A stretch of DNA of 6,988 nt from Methanobacteriaceae archaeon (GTDB taxonomy: Archaea > Methanobacteriota > Methanobacteria > Methanobacteriales > Methanobacteriaceae). The stretch lies in contig JAUYBK010000053.1 of NCBI GenBank assembly GCA_030693105.1, positions 1 through 6,988 on the forward strand, read 5' to 3'. The notes under the pieces are model-generated. The model ran no database searches, was not told the DNA's origin, and saw only the letters and a program-made list of their open reading frames with translations. How positions within the stretch are numbered: position 1 is the first letter of the stretch; every line of letters begins with the position of its first letter. Position numbers and translations under genes: made by a program. Shown here in pieces: positions 5,940-6,988 of the stretch.

Positions 5940-6988
5940 CTAATTTTTAACTTCACTATTTTTTTTACTCCCATCCCTCTTCAGGGCCGCAAATATACCC
6001 ACGAAGCACAGTGCCGTGAACACGATGAAGCATATGTGTATGCTCTGTAAAAGAGCAGGGAACTGCTCGGGAGTTATCTGCACCCGGCCAATGATAACAG
6101 CAAAGACCAAAGTCGCGATACCTATACTCATGGTCTGTCCTATTAGACGCATGCTACTTACCGTGGCGGAGGCCACCCCGTAGAATTTCCTCTCTACTGA
6201 TCCCATTATCACGTTGGTGTTGGGAGAGGAAAAAAGACCGAATCCTAACCCTAAGATGGCTAAACCAATGATGATATCGGTAATTGCCGTGTTGCCTGTT
6301 AATAATACGAAGGTAGAAAGACCTAAGGTTACGGTAGCCATTCCAATAGCTGCGATGTGTCTGGCGTTGAAACGGTCCGAAAGGCGGCCGGCAATGGGGG
6401 CCATAACTGCCATAACTACGGGCTGTGCCACTAATATAAGGCCGGCTACTTGAGGGTCCAAGTCCTTGACGTATTGCAGATAGAAGCTTAAAAGTAGAGT
6501 CACCGCAAAGGTGGCACTGTAGTTTATCAGGGCGGCCAGACTGGAAAACGCGAAGGTGATATTTTTAAATAGCCTTACATTGAAAACTGGGCTGGGAGTG
6601 CGAAGTTCCCATTTTATGAATGCTAAAAGTCCAACTACACCCAGTACGAGCATTATTACCCCGTTAATATGGGGGAGACTGGAGAATCCGTACATTATAA
6701 GCAGCAACATTAGACTGTAGAGCACACTTCCGATTAGATCGAACTTCTCTCCCCTAGACGCGGCCCACTCATCTTTAAGCTTCCATAGAACCAGGGATAT
6801 TACCAGCAGTCCGAAGGGAATCATCAGGAAAAATAAACTCCTCCAACCTAAATATTGGGTCATTAAACCGCCTAAAACAGGCCCTGTTGATAAACCAACG
6901 TATACTGCGGCGATGTTAATTCCTATAGCTTTTCCCCGGTGTTGGGGTGGATAAACCGAGGTGATAATGGCTAGTCCAGTAACAAAGA
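5940..6988 (-). CDS. Major facilitator superfamily drug/proton antiporter, DHA2 (14-helix) type, N-terminus beyond the window
   Basis: This is an inner-membrane proton-coupled efflux pump of the EmrB/QacA type; its substrate cannot be told from sequence. An ATG at 6863 would give 307 residues, but the frame is open to the right edge and adds 41 residues with clear family signatures: PPQHRGKAIG, then antiporter motif C as GLSTGPVLGG. ATG 6863 is therefore internal (in GGLMTQYLGW) and the gene continues off the window. About ten hydrophobic helices can be traced, matching helices 5-14 of a 14-helix transporter. Among them is the second-half motif-A-like loop GRLSDRFNARH and the segment LGFGLFSSPNTN. 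The C-terminus is short, charged and cytoplasmic (KRDGSKKNSEVKN). The gene converges on rad50 with 2 nt between stop codons. Base composition differs: 29/60 G+C at 6001-6060 against 15/60 in the rad50 coil at 4861-4920. The promoter is outside the window. Confidence 0.92.
   Translation of the reverse strand, partial: FVTGLAIITSVYPPQHRGKAIGINIAAVYVGLSTGPVLGGLMTQYLGWRSLFFLMIPFGLLVISLVLWKLKDEWAASRGEKFDLIGSVLYSLMLLLIMYGFSSLPHINGVIMLVLGVVGLLAFIKWELRTPSPVFNVRLFKNITFAFSSLAALINYSATFAVTLLLSFYLQYVKDLDPQVAGLILVAQPVVMAVMAPIAGRLSDRFNARHIAAIGMATVTLGLSTFVLLTGNTAITDIIIGLAILGLGFGLFSSPNTNVIMGSVERKFYGVASATVSSMRLIGQTMSIGIATLVFAVIIGRVQITPEQFPALLQSIHICFIVFTALCFVGIFAALKRDGSKKNSEVKN
5943..5966 (+). terminator. Putative oligo-T terminator of the rad50 operon
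   Basis: Just after the rad50 stop the + strand has T5 (5943-5947) and T8 (5959-5966), with no clear stem-loop. Archaeal RNA polymerase typically terminates at such T-runs. They lie inside the 3' end of the convergent transporter gene, where they encode its Lys/Asn-rich tail, so the two transcripts should overlap at their 3' ends. No comparable T-run is evident on the - strand for the transporter; only short A4 tracts occur in the last bases of rad50. Confidence 0.5.

Noticed and set aside
6214..6453. 79-residue + strand frame inside the transporter gene, and the 65-residue - strand frame at 5694-5891 inside rad50
   Set aside because: Both are antisense to strongly conserved protein segments (MFS helices; the Rad50 signature and Walker B), with no independent evidence of coding.

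Overview
The window is archaeal and most likely comes from a methanogen of the Methanobacteriales (Methanobacterium-like). Three things point there. The genes form a nurA-herA-mre11-rad50 cluster, which is an archaeal hallmark. The DNA is AT-rich. Each internal gene of the cluster is preceded by a Shine-Dalgarno matching AGGAGGTGAT, 4-5 nt from its start, and one gene starts with TTG. The genus is an inference from protein style, not proven here.

Layout. Positions 1-131 hold a perfect 37-bp inverted repeat (1-37 against 95-131) around a 57-nt spacer. The spacer and right arm read in frame into nurA and look coding. The window therefore probably starts inside nurA, with its true 5' end replaced by a folded-back copy of its own sequence. 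From about 38 to 5937 four + strand genes are packed head to tail: nurA (nuclease, 5' partial), herA (hexameric DNA translocase), mre11 (nuclease, TTG start) and rad50 (ATP-driven clamp with zinc hook). The junctions are 1 nt apart, 9 nt apart and an 11-nt overlap, which is what a translationally coupled operon looks like. Two bases after rad50, a convergent - strand gene for a 14-helix-type major facilitator drug/proton antiporter begins; its N-terminal part runs off the right edge. No RNA gene, IS element or CRISPR array was seen, and no gap above 300 nt lacks a gene.

How they work together. In archaea, Mre11-Rad50 recognises and trims double-strand DNA ends, and HerA-NurA then translocates along the DNA and resects it to leave a 3' single strand for RadA-mediated recombination. 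All four parts are here in one transcription unit. The transporter is unrelated in function and clearly richer in G+C.

Points of interest: the fold-back at the left edge and the mis-set nurA start it causes; a four-cysteine cluster in NurA; a Ser in place of the metal-binding Asn in Mre11 (GSHD rather than GNHD), paired with an atypical Rad50 D-loop (EPTDGFS); and a compact 674-residue Rad50. I see no wholly new system. This is a known repair operon with variant active-site details.
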